DNA of 64,000 nucleotides from Loktanella sp. SALINAS62 (GTDB lineage: Bacteria > Pseudomonadota > Alphaproteobacteria > Rhodobacterales > Rhodobacteraceae): assembly GCF_018263905.1 (NCBI RefSeq), contig NZ_JAAFZU010000027.1:40143-104142 (forward strand), read 5' to 3'. Every line of letters begins with the position of its first letter. The stretch's first letter is position 1. The notes under the pieces were generated by a model that was not told where the DNA came from, did not search any database, and was given only the letters and a program-made list of their open reading frames with translations. Both the position numbers and the translations under genes were made by a program. Below, one piece after another: positions 1 through 8,555 of the stretch.

Positions 1-1
1 G

Positions 2-217
2 GCCGCAGGGCTGGTGCAGGTGCCCTGCATCGAACGCAACGCATTGGGCGCGATCAAGGCGGTCAGCGCCGCCAGTCTGGCGCTGCGCGGTGACGGCGTA
101 CATTTCATGCCGCTGGACAACTGCGTGCAGGTGATGCTGGAAACCGGACGCGAAATGGATGTGAAATACAAGGAAACATCGACCGGGGGGATCGCCGTCA
201 ACCTGCCCGAATGCTAG
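2..217 (+). CDS. sdaA: L-serine ammonia-lyase, C-terminal end (partial)
   Basis: The open frame enters from the window edge and ends in TAG; 71 residues are visible. The sequence [14 protein letters not shown], then KYKETSTGG and the C-terminal PEC, matches the end of iron-sulfur L-serine dehydratases, which convert L-serine to pyruvate and ammonia in the cytoplasm. The Cys of PCIERN and the C-terminal Cys fit residues that in this family lie at or near the [4Fe-4S] active site (established knowledge). The start and the N-terminal domain lie outside the window. The next gene starts 56 bases downstream on the same strand with its own ribosome binding site. Confidence 0.85.
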   Translation, partial: AAGLVQVPCIERNALGAIKAVSAASLALRGDGVHFMPLDNCVQVMLETGREMDVKYKETSTGGIAVNLPEC

Positions 218-272
218 GCCATTGCATCGCCCCCCTGCGCACGGCACCATCGCCCCACAGCAGGAGGACCGC

Positions 273-1460
273 ATGACCGATACCTACATTCTTGGCGCCG
301 CGCGCACCCCGATGGGCGCATTCATGGGGGAATTGTCCGGCGTGCCCGCCACCGTGCTGGGCACCACCGCCATTGCGGCAGCATTGGCGCAGTCGGGTGT
401 CAGCCCCGATGCGATAGACGAGGTGTTCATGGGCAATGTGCTGCCCGCCGGACTGGGTCAGGCGCCCGCACGTCAGGCCGCAATTCACGCAGGGATTCCA
501 GAACGCACCCCCTGCACCACGGTGTCAAAGGTCTGCGGATCCGGGATGCGGGCCGCGATGTTCGCGCAGGATGCCATCGCACTGGGCCACGCGGGACTGG
601 TCGTCGCGGGCGGCATGGAAAGCATGTCGAACGCGCCTTATCTGCTGCCAAAGGCGCGGGGCGGCTACCGGATCGGCCATGGCCAGACGCTGGATCACAT
701 GATGCTGGACGGGCTGGAAGACGCCTATGACGTGGCTGCCGACGGCACACGGCGCGCCATGGGCACCTTTGGCGAAGATTGCGCCGCACATTACGTTTTC
801 ACCCGCGCCCAGCAGGATGATTTCGCCATCGCCAGCGTCACCCGCGCCAAAGAGGCCGCCGCATCCGGCGCATTCGACTGGGAAATCGCGCCCGTCATGC
901 GAAAGACCCGCAAGGGCGAACAGGTCATCGACAGCGACGAAGGCCCGCGCCGCATCGACCCGGCCAAGATCCCGAACCTGCGCGCGGCATTCAAATCCGA
1001 CGGCACGATCACGGCCGCATCGTCATCGTCGATCAACGACGGGGCTGCGGCGCTGATCCTTGGCGGGGCGGATGCCGCAAAGGCGCACGTCCCCATCGCC
1101 CGGATCGTGGGACAGGCGGCCTTTGCCGCGGCGCCGGGTTGGTTCACAACCGCCCCCATTCACGCCATGGACCGGCTGTTTGACCGGATCGGCTGGACCT
1201 ATGCCGACGCCGATCTGTTCGAAATCAACGAAGCCTTTGCCGTGGTGCCGATGGCCGCGATGAAAGACCGCGATATCCCCCACGACCGCGTCAACGTGCA
1301 CGGCGGGGCCTGTGCGTTGGGTCATCCCATCGGCGCGTCGGGCGCGCGGATTGTGGTGACCTTGCTGGGCGCGCTGCGCGCACGGGGTCTAAAACGCGGC
1401 GTTGCATCAATCTGCATCGGTGGCGGCGAAGGCACCGCCTTGGCGGTCGAAATGATCTAA
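273..1460 (+). CDS. Acetyl-CoA acetyltransferase (thiolase family)
   Basis: This is a 395-residue thiolase that condenses or cleaves acyl-CoA thioesters (acetoacetyl-CoA to and from two acetyl-CoA). The acyl-accepting Cys is in SKVCGSGMRA. NEAFAVVP, GGACALGHPIGASGARI and the C-terminal CIGGGEG are the other thiolase signatures. The usual GGGxG residue before the last glycine is Glu here, a minor variant. The ATG at 273 is chosen because AGGAGG lies 5 bases upstream; a frame extension to 222 lacks such a site. The stop codon overlaps that of the convergent FAD oxidoreductase. Context does not say whether it serves polyhydroxybutyrate synthesis or degradation. Confidence 0.9.
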   Translation: MTDTYILGAARTPMGAFMGELSGVPATVLGTTAIAAALAQSGVSPDAIDEVFMGNVLPAGLGQAPARQAAIHAGIPERTPCTTVSKVCGSGMRAAMFAQDAIALGHAGLVVAGGMESMSNAPYLLPKARGGYRIGHGQTLDHMMLDGLEDAYDVAADGTRRAMGTFGEDCAAHYVFTRAQQDDFAIASVTRAKEAAASGAFDWEIAPVMRKTRKGEQVIDSDEGPRRIDPAKIPNLRAAFKSDGTITAASSSSINDGAAALILGGADAAKAHVPIARIVGQAAFAAAPGWFTTAPIHAMDRLFDRIGWTYADADLFEINEAFAVVPMAAMKDRDIPHDRVNVHGGACALGHPIGASGARIVVTLLGALRARGLKRGVASICIGGGEGTALAVEMI

Positions 1461-2845
1461 AGCGGAAAGCCAAGGCGATGGACCAACCTAATCCACGCCT
1501 TGCGCCAGCCGCCTTTGGTATCGACATGGTCCAACGCACGCATTGTCAGCGCGGCCCCCATCCAGCGGAACGGTTCGGGCGGGATACGACCGGGCAGGCT
1601 GCTGGCAAGTGCAAGGTCCAGATCCGGTGATCCGGTATCGTCCAGCCGTTCCAGCGCCAGCCGCGCGCCGAACCGTGACGCTGTGACGCCAAACCCGGAA
1701 TAGCCGCCGGCATAAACGCCCTTGCCGCCGTAATAGGGTTGCAGATGCACCGCCATGCGCGTGGTCAGATCAATCGGGCCGGACCATGCGTGCGAAAACT
1801 TCACATCGTCCAACTGCGGAAATGTGTCGTGGAAATATCCCGCCAGCCGGTCATAAACCTGCAGCTGCCGGTCACCTGCGGGATCGGTCGCATCGTTGAA
1901 ATAATACCCGATCCGTCCGCCATAAACGATCCGGTTGTCGCGCGTCAGTCGCATGTAATTCAGCTGCTTGCGGGTGTCATAGACGCCTTGGCGATTGGTC
2001 CAGCCGATGCGGTCCATCTGCTCCGCCGTCAACGGCTCGGTCGCCAGCACGCGGTCGCGCATGGCGACGACATATCGCTTGATATGGCGGTGCCCCGCGC
2101 CCCATGCATTGGTCGCAAACAGCACCCGCCGCGCGTCGATGCGCCCGTCGTGTGTGGTGATCCGCAACTGGTGACCCTGATCGGACACGTCCAGCATCGG
2201 AGTGTGTTCATGCACGCGCACCCCCAGCGTCAGGGCAATCGCCTTGAGCCCCCAGGCCAGTTTGGCTGGGTGCACGGTGCCGGTGCGCTGCCGCGACCAG
2301 ATCGCGCCCTCGAAAAGGGGGGACGCCAGTTCTGCCTGTGTCTGGGCGCGATCCAGCAGGACAGCGTCGTGACCGTGCTGCTGGTGCAGGGCGAATTCGC
2401 GGTGCAGGTCGTCCAGATGGGCGCGGTTGACCGCGACGGTCATTTCGCCGGTCCATTCCAGATCGGCGTCGATCCCGAATTGTGTGATCGTGTCGCGCCA
2501 GCCATCCAGATTTTCGATGCCCAACCGTTCCAGCACGTCCATGTCTGCGGGGAACACACGTTTGGCATTGCCCAGCCCGTGAATGACCGATGTGGACACG
2601 ATCCCGCCCGGACGGCCAGAGGCGCCGTGCGCGACCTTGCCTGCCTCGATCAACGTGACATTCCGCGCGGGGTCGCGCTGTTTGGCGATGATCGCGGCCC
2701 ACAACCCGGTAAAGCCACCGCCAACGATCAGCAGATCAGTCTCTGTCCGGCCGACCAGATGCGCGCAGGTGTCCGGGGCTGCGGTATTGTCCAACCACAG
2801 CGGATAGAATGTTACATCCGTCAGGGCCTTGTGAAACGTCGTCAT
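1457..2845 (-). CDS. FAD-dependent oxidoreductase, DAO family
   Basis: This 462-residue protein has a Rossmann dinucleotide site, LLIVGGGFTGLWAA (about residue 38), then IEAGKVAHGASGRPGG and a C-terminal GGYSGFGVTASRFGA. That is the layout of D-amino-acid/glycine oxidase-like (DAO) flavoproteins such as gamma-glutamylputrescine oxidase. These oxidise amines, amino acids or hydroxyacids; the substrate cannot be read from the sequence. The start is set at MTTFHKAL, with AAGG upstream; a longer frame to 2998 is less likely. The gene diverges from hpsN across about 146 bases, so a role in sulfonate or amine oxidation is possible but is inference only. Confidence 0.75.
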   Translation of the reverse strand: MTTFHKALTDVTFYPLWLDNTAAPDTCAHLVGRTETDLLIVGGGFTGLWAAIIAKQRDPARNVTLIEAGKVAHGASGRPGGIVSTSVIHGLGNAKRVFPADMDVLERLGIENLDGWRDTITQFGIDADLEWTGEMTVAVNRAHLDDLHREFALHQQHGHDAVLLDRAQTQAELASPLFEGAIWSRQRTGTVHPAKLAWGLKAIALTLGVRVHEHTPMLDVSDQGHQLRITTHDGRIDARRVLFATNAWGAGHRHIKRYVVAMRDRVLATEPLTAEQMDRIGWTNRQGVYDTRKQLNYMRLTRDNRIVYGGRIGYYFNDATDPAGDRQLQVYDRLAGYFHDTFPQLDDVKFSHAWSGPIDLTTRMAVHLQPYYGGKGVYAGGYSGFGVTASRFGARLALERLDDTGSPDLDLALASSLPGRIPPEPFRWMGAALTMRALDHVDTKGGWRKAWIRLVHRLGFPL

Positions 2846-2991
2846 GGGCAGCTTGCCTTTTGCGGTGACCGTATGAAACGTGATAGCCTGCTGCGTGGCC
2901 CGATCAAAGAGCCTGCCGGGAAACGCTTGCGCGATGCCGGGCACCAGATATGGTGACGCCCAGGGTGCCGTGCGCCCGGACAGGGGGCCGC

Positions 2992-4314
2992 ATGCCACAG
3001 ACCATCGGGGAACGGCGATACGTCAAGCAGGCGACGCGTACGACAACAGCCGATGCCTGTGACGTGCATGCAACCGTCCAGCGGATGCTGTCAGAGATCG
3101 AAACAGGCGGCGACGCCGCGGCACTGGATTATGCCCGCAAGCTGGATGGCTACAACGGCGCGCTGATCCTGTCGCGCGCGCAGATCGACGCCGCCTGCGC
3201 CGCCGTGCCGCAACGGCTGAAGGACGACATCCTGTTCGCTCAGGACAATGTGCGCCGCTTTGCACAAGCCCAGAAGGCATCGCTGACCGACGTGGCGTTC
3301 GAAATGGAACCGGGCCTGATGGTCGGGCAGAAAACGATCCCTGTCGACACCGCCGGTTGCTATGTGCCCGGCGGCAGGTTCAGCCATGTCGCCAGCGCCA
3401 TCATGACCGTCACGACCGCATCCGTCGCCGGGTGCAAACGCGTCATTGCCTGTTCGCCACCGCGCCCAGAGACGGGCATACCCCCCGCCATTGTGTATGC
3501 CGCCCATATCAGCGGGGCGGATACCATCGTAGCGATGGGCGGCGTTCAGGCTGTTGCATCCATGGCATTCGGGCTGTTCGGGCTGCCGCGCGCCAATATC
3601 CTTGTCGGTCCCGGCAACCAGTATGTGGCAGAGGCGAAACGCATCCTGTACGGTCGCGTCGGCATCGACATGGTGGCGGGGCCGACGGACAGCCTGATCC
3701 TGGCCGACGCGACAGCCGACCCGTTCATCGTGGCGACCGATCTTGTGTCGCAGGCCGAACATGGCTGGAATTCTCCGGTGTGGCTGGTGACGGACGATGC
3801 GGCGCTGGCAGCCACCGTCATGTCACTGGTGCCCGACCTGATCGCGGCCCTGCCCCAGCCCAACCGCGCCAGCGCAGAAGCCGCATGGCGCGATTTCGCA
3901 GAGGTCGTTCTGTGCCCCGACCGCGACGACATGGTCGCCTGTTCAGACGCCTATGCGCCCGAACACCTGACCGTGCAGGCCGCCGATCTGGATTGGTGGC
4001 TGGACCGTCTGACCTGCTATGGATCGCTGTTTCTGGGTGAAGAAACCACCGTCGCATTCGGTGACAAGGCGACCGGCACCAACCACGTGCTGCCGACATC
4101 TGGTGCCGCAGCCTATACCGGTGGGCTCAGCGTGCATAAATATATGCGTGTCGTCACATGGCAAAGATCAACACCCGCAGGCGCACGCCGCGTCGCACAG
4201 GCGACCGCCCGCATTTCCCGGCTGGAAGGCATGGAAGGCCACGCGCGGGCCGCCGATGCGCGGTTGGCCAAGTATTTTCCGCACGAAACCTTTGATCTGT
4301 CCGCCGACGGCTGA
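2992..4314 (+). CDS. hpsN: Sulfopropanediol 3-dehydrogenase (HpsN-like, HisD family)
   Basis: This 440-residue protein belongs to the histidinol-dehydrogenase family. It keeps the metal-site and catalytic signatures SQAEHG, PEHLT and GDKATGTNH, but it sits next to sulfopyruvate decarboxylase genes rather than histidine genes. That context and its general resemblance to roseobacter HpsN point to NAD-dependent oxidation of 2,3-dihydroxypropane-1-sulfonate (DHPS) to sulfolactate. The start at MPQTIGERR has AGGGGG 4 bases upstream; an upstream ATG at 2950 lacks a site. comD follows after 26 bases. A true HisD cannot be excluded from sequence alone, but the pairing with comDE makes it unlikely. 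Confidence 0.8.
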   Translation: MPQTIGERRYVKQATRTTTADACDVHATVQRMLSEIETGGDAAALDYARKLDGYNGALILSRAQIDAACAAVPQRLKDDILFAQDNVRRFAQAQKASLTDVAFEMEPGLMVGQKTIPVDTAGCYVPGGRFSHVASAIMTVTTASVAGCKRVIACSPPRPETGIPPAIVYAAHISGADTIVAMGGVQAVASMAFGLFGLPRANILVGPGNQYVAEAKRILYGRVGIDMVAGPTDSLILADATADPFIVATDLVSQAEHGWNSPVWLVTDDAALAATVMSLVPDLIAALPQPNRASAEAAWRDFAEVVLCPDRDDMVACSDAYAPEHLTVQAADLDWWLDRLTCYGSLFLGEETTVAFGDKATGTNHVLPTSGAAAYTGGLSVHKYMRVVTWQRSTPAGARRVAQATARISRLEGMEGHARAADARLAKYFPHETFDLSADG

Positions 4315-4340
4315 CATCCCCTTATGAAAGGCAAGGCTGC

Positions 4341-4847
4341 ATGACTATCGACACGCGGATCGTGAATGATCTGATCGCCAACGAGATCGGTTTCGTCACG
4401 ACCGTCCCGTGCAAACAATTGGCTGGCGTGATCGCGGAACTGGATCGCCGCGACGACATCCTGCATGTCCCGTCCAACAAGGAAGACGAAGGCATGGGAT
4501 TGTGCGCAGGGGCATGGATGGGCGGTAAACGGTCCGCGATCATCATGCAGAACACCGCGATCGGCGTGACGATCAACACGCTGGCGACGCTGATCCAGTA
4601 TTACCGCATGCCGCTGCCGATGCTGATTTCATATCGCGGCGAATTGCGCGAACCCGTCGCCTGTCAGGTGGAAATGGCGGTCCATACCAAAGCACTGCTC
4701 GCCCAGTTGCATATCCCGACCTATCATTTTCACCGCCAGTCGGACGTGGACGAGTTCGACGCGATCCTGAAATATACCTTTATGTGCAACAAGCCCGTTG
4801 CGATCCTGACCGACGCCACATTCTGGGGAGGCTACGGCGACCAATGA
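4341..4847 (+). CDS. comD: Sulfopyruvate decarboxylase subunit alpha
   Basis: The protein has 168 residues, the usual size of the separate pyrimidine-binding (alpha) half of sulfopyruvate decarboxylase. The sequence TVPCKQLAGVI followed by PSNKEDEGMGLCAG carries the thiamine-diphosphate activating Glu region of this family. With ComE it decarboxylates 3-sulfopyruvate to sulfoacetaldehyde in the cytoplasm, where Xsc would then release sulfite. AAGG lies upstream of the ATG. The stop overlaps the start of comE in an ATGA, as expected for subunits made in equal amounts. The related phosphonopyruvate decarboxylases are normally one chain, which argues against that alternative. Confidence 0.85.
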   Translation: MTIDTRIVNDLIANEIGFVTTVPCKQLAGVIAELDRRDDILHVPSNKEDEGMGLCAGAWMGGKRSAIIMQNTAIGVTINTLATLIQYYRMPLPMLISYRGELREPVACQVEMAVHTKALLAQLHIPTYHFHRQSDVDEFDAILKYTFMCNKPVAILTDATFWGGYGDQ

Positions 4848-5398
4848 TCCGTTCTGAAATCCTACGCGATATCGCCCCGATCCTGCGCGACCATCTGGTC
4901 GTCTGCAACATCGGCATTCCCAGTCAGGAATTGCACGCCATCGACGACCAGCCCAGCAATTTCTACATGCTGGGCACCATGGGTCTGGCGTCGTCGATCG
5001 GCCTTGGGCTGGCGTTGGCACAGCCCAAACCGGTGATCGTGATTGACGGCGACGGGTCGGTGTTGACCAATCTGGGCACGCTGGCGACCATCGGGAACGT
5101 GGATGCGCCGGGCTATATCCTGATGATCATCGACAACGGGTCATATGGGTCCACCGGGGATCAGCCGACCTATGCTGGGATGCGGACATCGCTTGCGGAC
5201 GTGGCGCGCGCCTGTGGCACTGAACGCGTGATCCAGTGTCAGGACCGCGACACCGGGGCGGTCCTGACAGATGCGCTGGCGGCGGGCGAAAAGACCGTGA
5301 TCGTGGTCAAATGCGACAGCGGCAACGCCAAGATGCCGGTCATCACGATGGACCCGGTGACGATCCGCGACCGGTTCATGGCAGCTGTGCGCGCCTAG
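4844..5398 (+). CDS. comE: Sulfopyruvate decarboxylase subunit beta
   Basis: This is a 184-residue thiamine-diphosphate-binding half of sulfopyruvate decarboxylase. The ThDP/Mg motif runs from GDGS through LGTLATIG to DNGSYGSTGDQ. It is the partner of the preceding ComD and is translationally coupled to it by a 4-base ATGA overlap, which fixes the start at MIRSEIL. The complex converts sulfopyruvate to sulfoacetaldehyde. Sulfopyruvate could come from sulfolactate, after HpsN, or from cysteate by transamination. Neither a sulfolactate dehydrogenase (slcD) nor xsc is in the window. The stop lies one base from the stop of the convergent RND pump gene. Confidence 0.85.
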   Translation: MIRSEILRDIAPILRDHLVVCNIGIPSQELHAIDDQPSNFYMLGTMGLASSIGLGLALAQPKPVIVIDGDGSVLTNLGTLATIGNVDAPGYILMIIDNGSYGSTGDQPTYAGMRTSLADVARACGTERVIQCQDRDTGAVLTDALAAGEKTVIVVKCDSGNAKMPVITMDPVTIRDRFMAAVRA

Positions 5399-5399
5399 A

Positions 5400-8300
5400 T
5401 CAGGCGCGCGCCTCTTGCGGGGCGCGGTCGATATCGTCCTGTTCCGCGTCCTCGCGGCCCCAGAACACGCCTTTCTGTCGTTCGCCTGCCCGTTCAAGCA
5501 ATGCATAAAGCGCGGGCACAATCAGGATGCCCAGCAGGGTCGCCACAGTCATGCCACCGACCGCCGCCACACCGATGGCATTGCGCGCACCCGCCCCCGC
5601 CCCGGTTGCGAACACCAGTGGCAACAGCCCCAGAATGAACGACAGCGCCGTCATGATGACCGCACGATACCGCTGGCGCGCGGCAAGGATCGCGGCTTCG
5701 GTGATTGGCAGGCCTTCGGCGTGGCGGGCGGATGCGAATTCGACGATCAGGATGGCATTCTTGGCCGCCAGCCCAATCAGCATGACCATGCCGATCTGGG
5801 CATAGACGTTGGACGAATAACCGAACGCCAGCAGTGCCGTCGTCGCACCCGCCGCCGCCACCAGCACTGACAGCATGACCGCCAGCGGGCGCAGCCAGCT
5901 TTCGAATTGGCCGACAAGGAACAGGTAGGCAAAGACAAAGGCCAGACCAAAGGCGATGAACGTCACGTTGCCAGCCTCTTGCTGCTGCAGGCTGGCACCG
6001 CTGAACTGATAGGAATAGCCGTTCGGCAAAACCTCTGCCGCGACGTCCTCCAGCGCTTGCAAGGCCTCTCCTGTGGCATAGCCTTGGGCGGGGCTGCCCG
6101 ACACGCTGGCGGCAGTGAACAGGTTGAACCGGGGCAAAATGTAGGGACCGAACCGGGTTTCCAGATCAGCCACGGTGCTGATCGGCACAGATTCTCCCGC
6201 CGCGTTCTGCACCCGGATGTCCAGAATGTCGGCAGGTTCGCTGCGGAACGGCGCATCGGCCTGAATCCGCACCTGATAGACTCGCCCCTGATAGACGAAC
6301 TGGTTGACGAATCCCGCCCCCAGCGTTTGGCCCAGCGTGTCGTAGATGTCGGCCACCGTCAGCCCCAGCGCCTGCGCGCGGTCGCGGTCCACATCCACAA
6401 AGATGCGCGGCGTGCCCGCACTGAAACTGGTGCGCGCGCCTGTAATTTCGGGCCGCTGGTTGGCCGCGTTGACAAAGGATCGCGCAACCTGTGCCACTTC
6501 GGTCGGATCCTGCCCCTGAGTCGCCAAAATCTCGAACGAGAAGCCCCCGACGCTGCCAGCACCGGGAATCGCAGGCGGCGGAAATGCGGTGATCTGTGCG
6601 CCGGGAATGCGCGCAAACTGCGCGTTCAACTGGCCCAGAATCTGGAACACGGGCGGGCGTTCACCCCACGGGGTCAGGGTGACAATCGCAATCCCGACGC
6701 TGGACCGCGATCCCCCCAGAAAGCTGAAGCCAGCCACCTGAATGACGTTTTCGACCCCGTCCGTGCCATCAATGATATCCCCGATCTCGCGCATGGTTTC
6801 GGTCGTGCGCTGCAACGATGCGCCGTCAGGCAGCGAGACATCGACAAGGATCGATCCCTGATCTTCTGGCGGCACAAGCTCGTTGGGCAGGTTGGTGTAG
6901 CTGAACCATGCAATCGCGATGCCAGTGCCCAGCGCGGCCAGCGTCAGCACCCCCTTGGTCACGAAAAAACGCACGACGCGGGCGTATCCGTTACGCGCCT
7001 TGTCCAGCCCCCAGTTGAACGCCTGAAAAAACCAGCCCCGCTGTTTTGGTTTTTGCAGCATCGCCGCGCAAAGGGCAGGCGTCAGTGTCAGGGCGACGAC
7101 CGACGACAGCACGATGGAAATCGACAGCGACAACCCGAACTGGCGGTAAAGCTGCCCTGTCAGACCGGGCAAAAATGCGGTCGGCAGAAACACAGCCAGC
7201 AAAACAAGCGTCGTGGAAATGATCGGCCCGGTGATCTGGCCCATCGACTTGATCGCGGCCTCTTGGCCGATCAGGTCGTCTTCTTCGATCACGCGGCGGG
7301 TGTTTTCGACGACAAGGATCGCATCGTCCACGACGATGCCGATGGCCAGAATCAGGGCCAGCAAGGTGATGACATTGATCGAAAACCCGATCAGCAACAA
7401 AAAGGCGAAGGTGCCGGTCAGCGATACCGGAATGGCGATCAGTGGGATGATCGTCGCGCGCACCCCTTGGAGGAACATGAACACCACGCCGACGATGATT
7501 GCCGCCGTCAGGGCCAGTGTTTTCAGAATCTCTTGCAGCGTGACGCGGACATAGGCGGTGGTGTCATAGACAACATCATAAGTCAGGCCAGCGGGGAATG
7601 ACGGTTCCAGCCGTTCCAGTTCGTCCCGGATCTGGTTGACGGTCTGGATCGCGTTCGCACCGGGCGCTTGATTCACCTGCATCGTCAGGCTTTCGCGGTC
7701 GCCCAGATAGGAATTGGATGCATAGTCCTGACTGCCCAGTTCGACCCGCGCCACATCCCCGACCCGCACCAGACCGCCCGCATCGCCCGACCGGATCACG
7801 ATATCCCTGAACGCCTGCGGATCGGACAGCCGACCCTGCGCCGTCACGGTATAGACCAGCGCCTGCCCATCCACTGCAGGCGCGCCGCCGACCTGCCCCA
7901 GCGCAGCGGCAAGGTTCTGGGACCGGATGGCGTTCGCCACGTCGGACGCAGAAATGTTGAACGCAGCCAGCTTGTTCGGGTCGGTCCAGATGCGGATTGC
8001 ATAATTCGACGGCCCCAGCACCTGCGCGTTGCCCACACCGTCGATCCGTTGCACGGCAGTCGTAAGGTTGGTGGACACGTAGCCCGCCGCCTCGATCAGC
8101 GAAAGCGGCCCGCCGTCATCGACCGGAAAGGCCACGGCCAGCAGGAAGCTGGGCGATTGCGTGGTGACGGTCACGCCCTGATCGACCACGGATGTCGGCA
8201 GTTGCGGTGTTGCCAGTTGCACCCGGTTCGACACGTTGACCTGCGCAATGTCGGGATCGGTGCCGATGGCAAAGGTGATCGACAGCGAATAGGTCCCCTG

Positions 8301-8555
8301 ATTGGACGATGACGACGACATATAGGTCATGCCTTCGACCCCGTTGATCGCACGTTCAAGCGGCGCACCCACGGTTTCGGCCAATACGGTGGAATCGGCG
8401 CCGGGATAGGACGCGCTGACGCTGATCGTCGGCGGCGAGATGTCGGGATATTGCGTGACCGGCAGGGCAAAGATCGACAGCGCGCCCGCGATGACGATGA
8501 CCAGACTGATGACTGCTGCCAGACGGGGCCGCCGGATGAACGCGGCAGAGATCAT
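5400..8555 (-). CDS. RND efflux transporter permease, HAE1 (AcrB/MexB) family
   Basis: At 1051 residues this is a full-length hydrophobe/amphiphile RND pump of the inner membrane. It starts MISAAFIRRPRLAAVISLV, typical of AcrB-like proteins, followed by a large periplasmic porter domain. The second membrane bundle includes GIVVDDAILVVENTRR, with the two Asp residues used for proton relay, and a second porter half and membrane bundle follow. It exports drugs, detergents or toxic metabolites driven by proton influx. It overlaps the upstream adaptor gene by 4 bases (ATGA), so adaptor and pump are coupled. No outer-membrane TolC partner gene is adjacent. Confidence 0.93.
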   Translation of the reverse strand: MISAAFIRRPRLAAVISLVIVIAGALSIFALPVTQYPDISPPTISVSASYPGADSTVLAETVGAPLERAINGVEGMTYMSSSSSNQGTYSLSITFAIGTDPDIAQVNVSNRVQLATPQLPTSVVDQGVTVTTQSPSFLLAVAFPVDDGGPLSLIEAAGYVSTNLTTAVQRIDGVGNAQVLGPSNYAIRIWTDPNKLAAFNISASDVANAIRSQNLAAALGQVGGAPAVDGQALVYTVTAQGRLSDPQAFRDIVIRSGDAGGLVRVGDVARVELGSQDYASNSYLGDRESLTMQVNQAPGANAIQTVNQIRDELERLEPSFPAGLTYDVVYDTTAYVRVTLQEILKTLALTAAIIVGVVFMFLQGVRATIIPLIAIPVSLTGTFAFLLLIGFSINVITLLALILAIGIVVDDAILVVENTRRVIEEDDLIGQEAAIKSMGQITGPIISTTLVLLAVFLPTAFLPGLTGQLYRQFGLSLSISIVLSSVVALTLTPALCAAMLQKPKQRGWFFQAFNWGLDKARNGYARVVRFFVTKGVLTLAALGTGIAIAWFSYTNLPNELVPPEDQGSILVDVSLPDGASLQRTTETMREIGDIIDGTDGVENVIQVAGFSFLGGSRSSVGIAIVTLTPWGERPPVFQILGQLNAQFARIPGAQITAFPPPAIPGAGSVGGFSFEILATQGQDPTEVAQVARSFVNAANQRPEITGARTSFSAGTPRIFVDVDRDRAQALGLTVADIYDTLGQTLGAGFVNQFVYQGRVYQVRIQADAPFRSEPADILDIRVQNAAGESVPISTVADLETRFGPYILPRFNLFTAASVSGSPAQGYATGEALQALEDVAAEVLPNGYSYQFSGASLQQQEAGNVTFIAFGLAFVFAYLFLVGQFESWLRPLAVMLSVLVAAAGATTALLAFGYSSNVYAQIGMVMLIGLAAKNAILIVEFASARHAEGLPITEAAILAARQRYRAVIMTALSFILGLLPLVFATGAGAGARNAIGVAAVGGMTVATLLGILIVPALYALLERAGERQKGVFWGREDAEQDDIDRAPQEARA

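Noticed and set aside
1739..2956. A 405-codon plus-strand frame opposite the FAD oxidoreductase
   Set aside because: It is a mirror frame of a high-GC gene; it has no domain signature or ribosome binding site, while the minus-strand frame has clear FAD motifs.
5907..7601. A 564-codon plus-strand frame opposite the RND pump
   Set aside because: The translation is low-complexity (rich in His, Gln, Arg and Asp) and lies entirely within the well-supported pump gene on the other strand.
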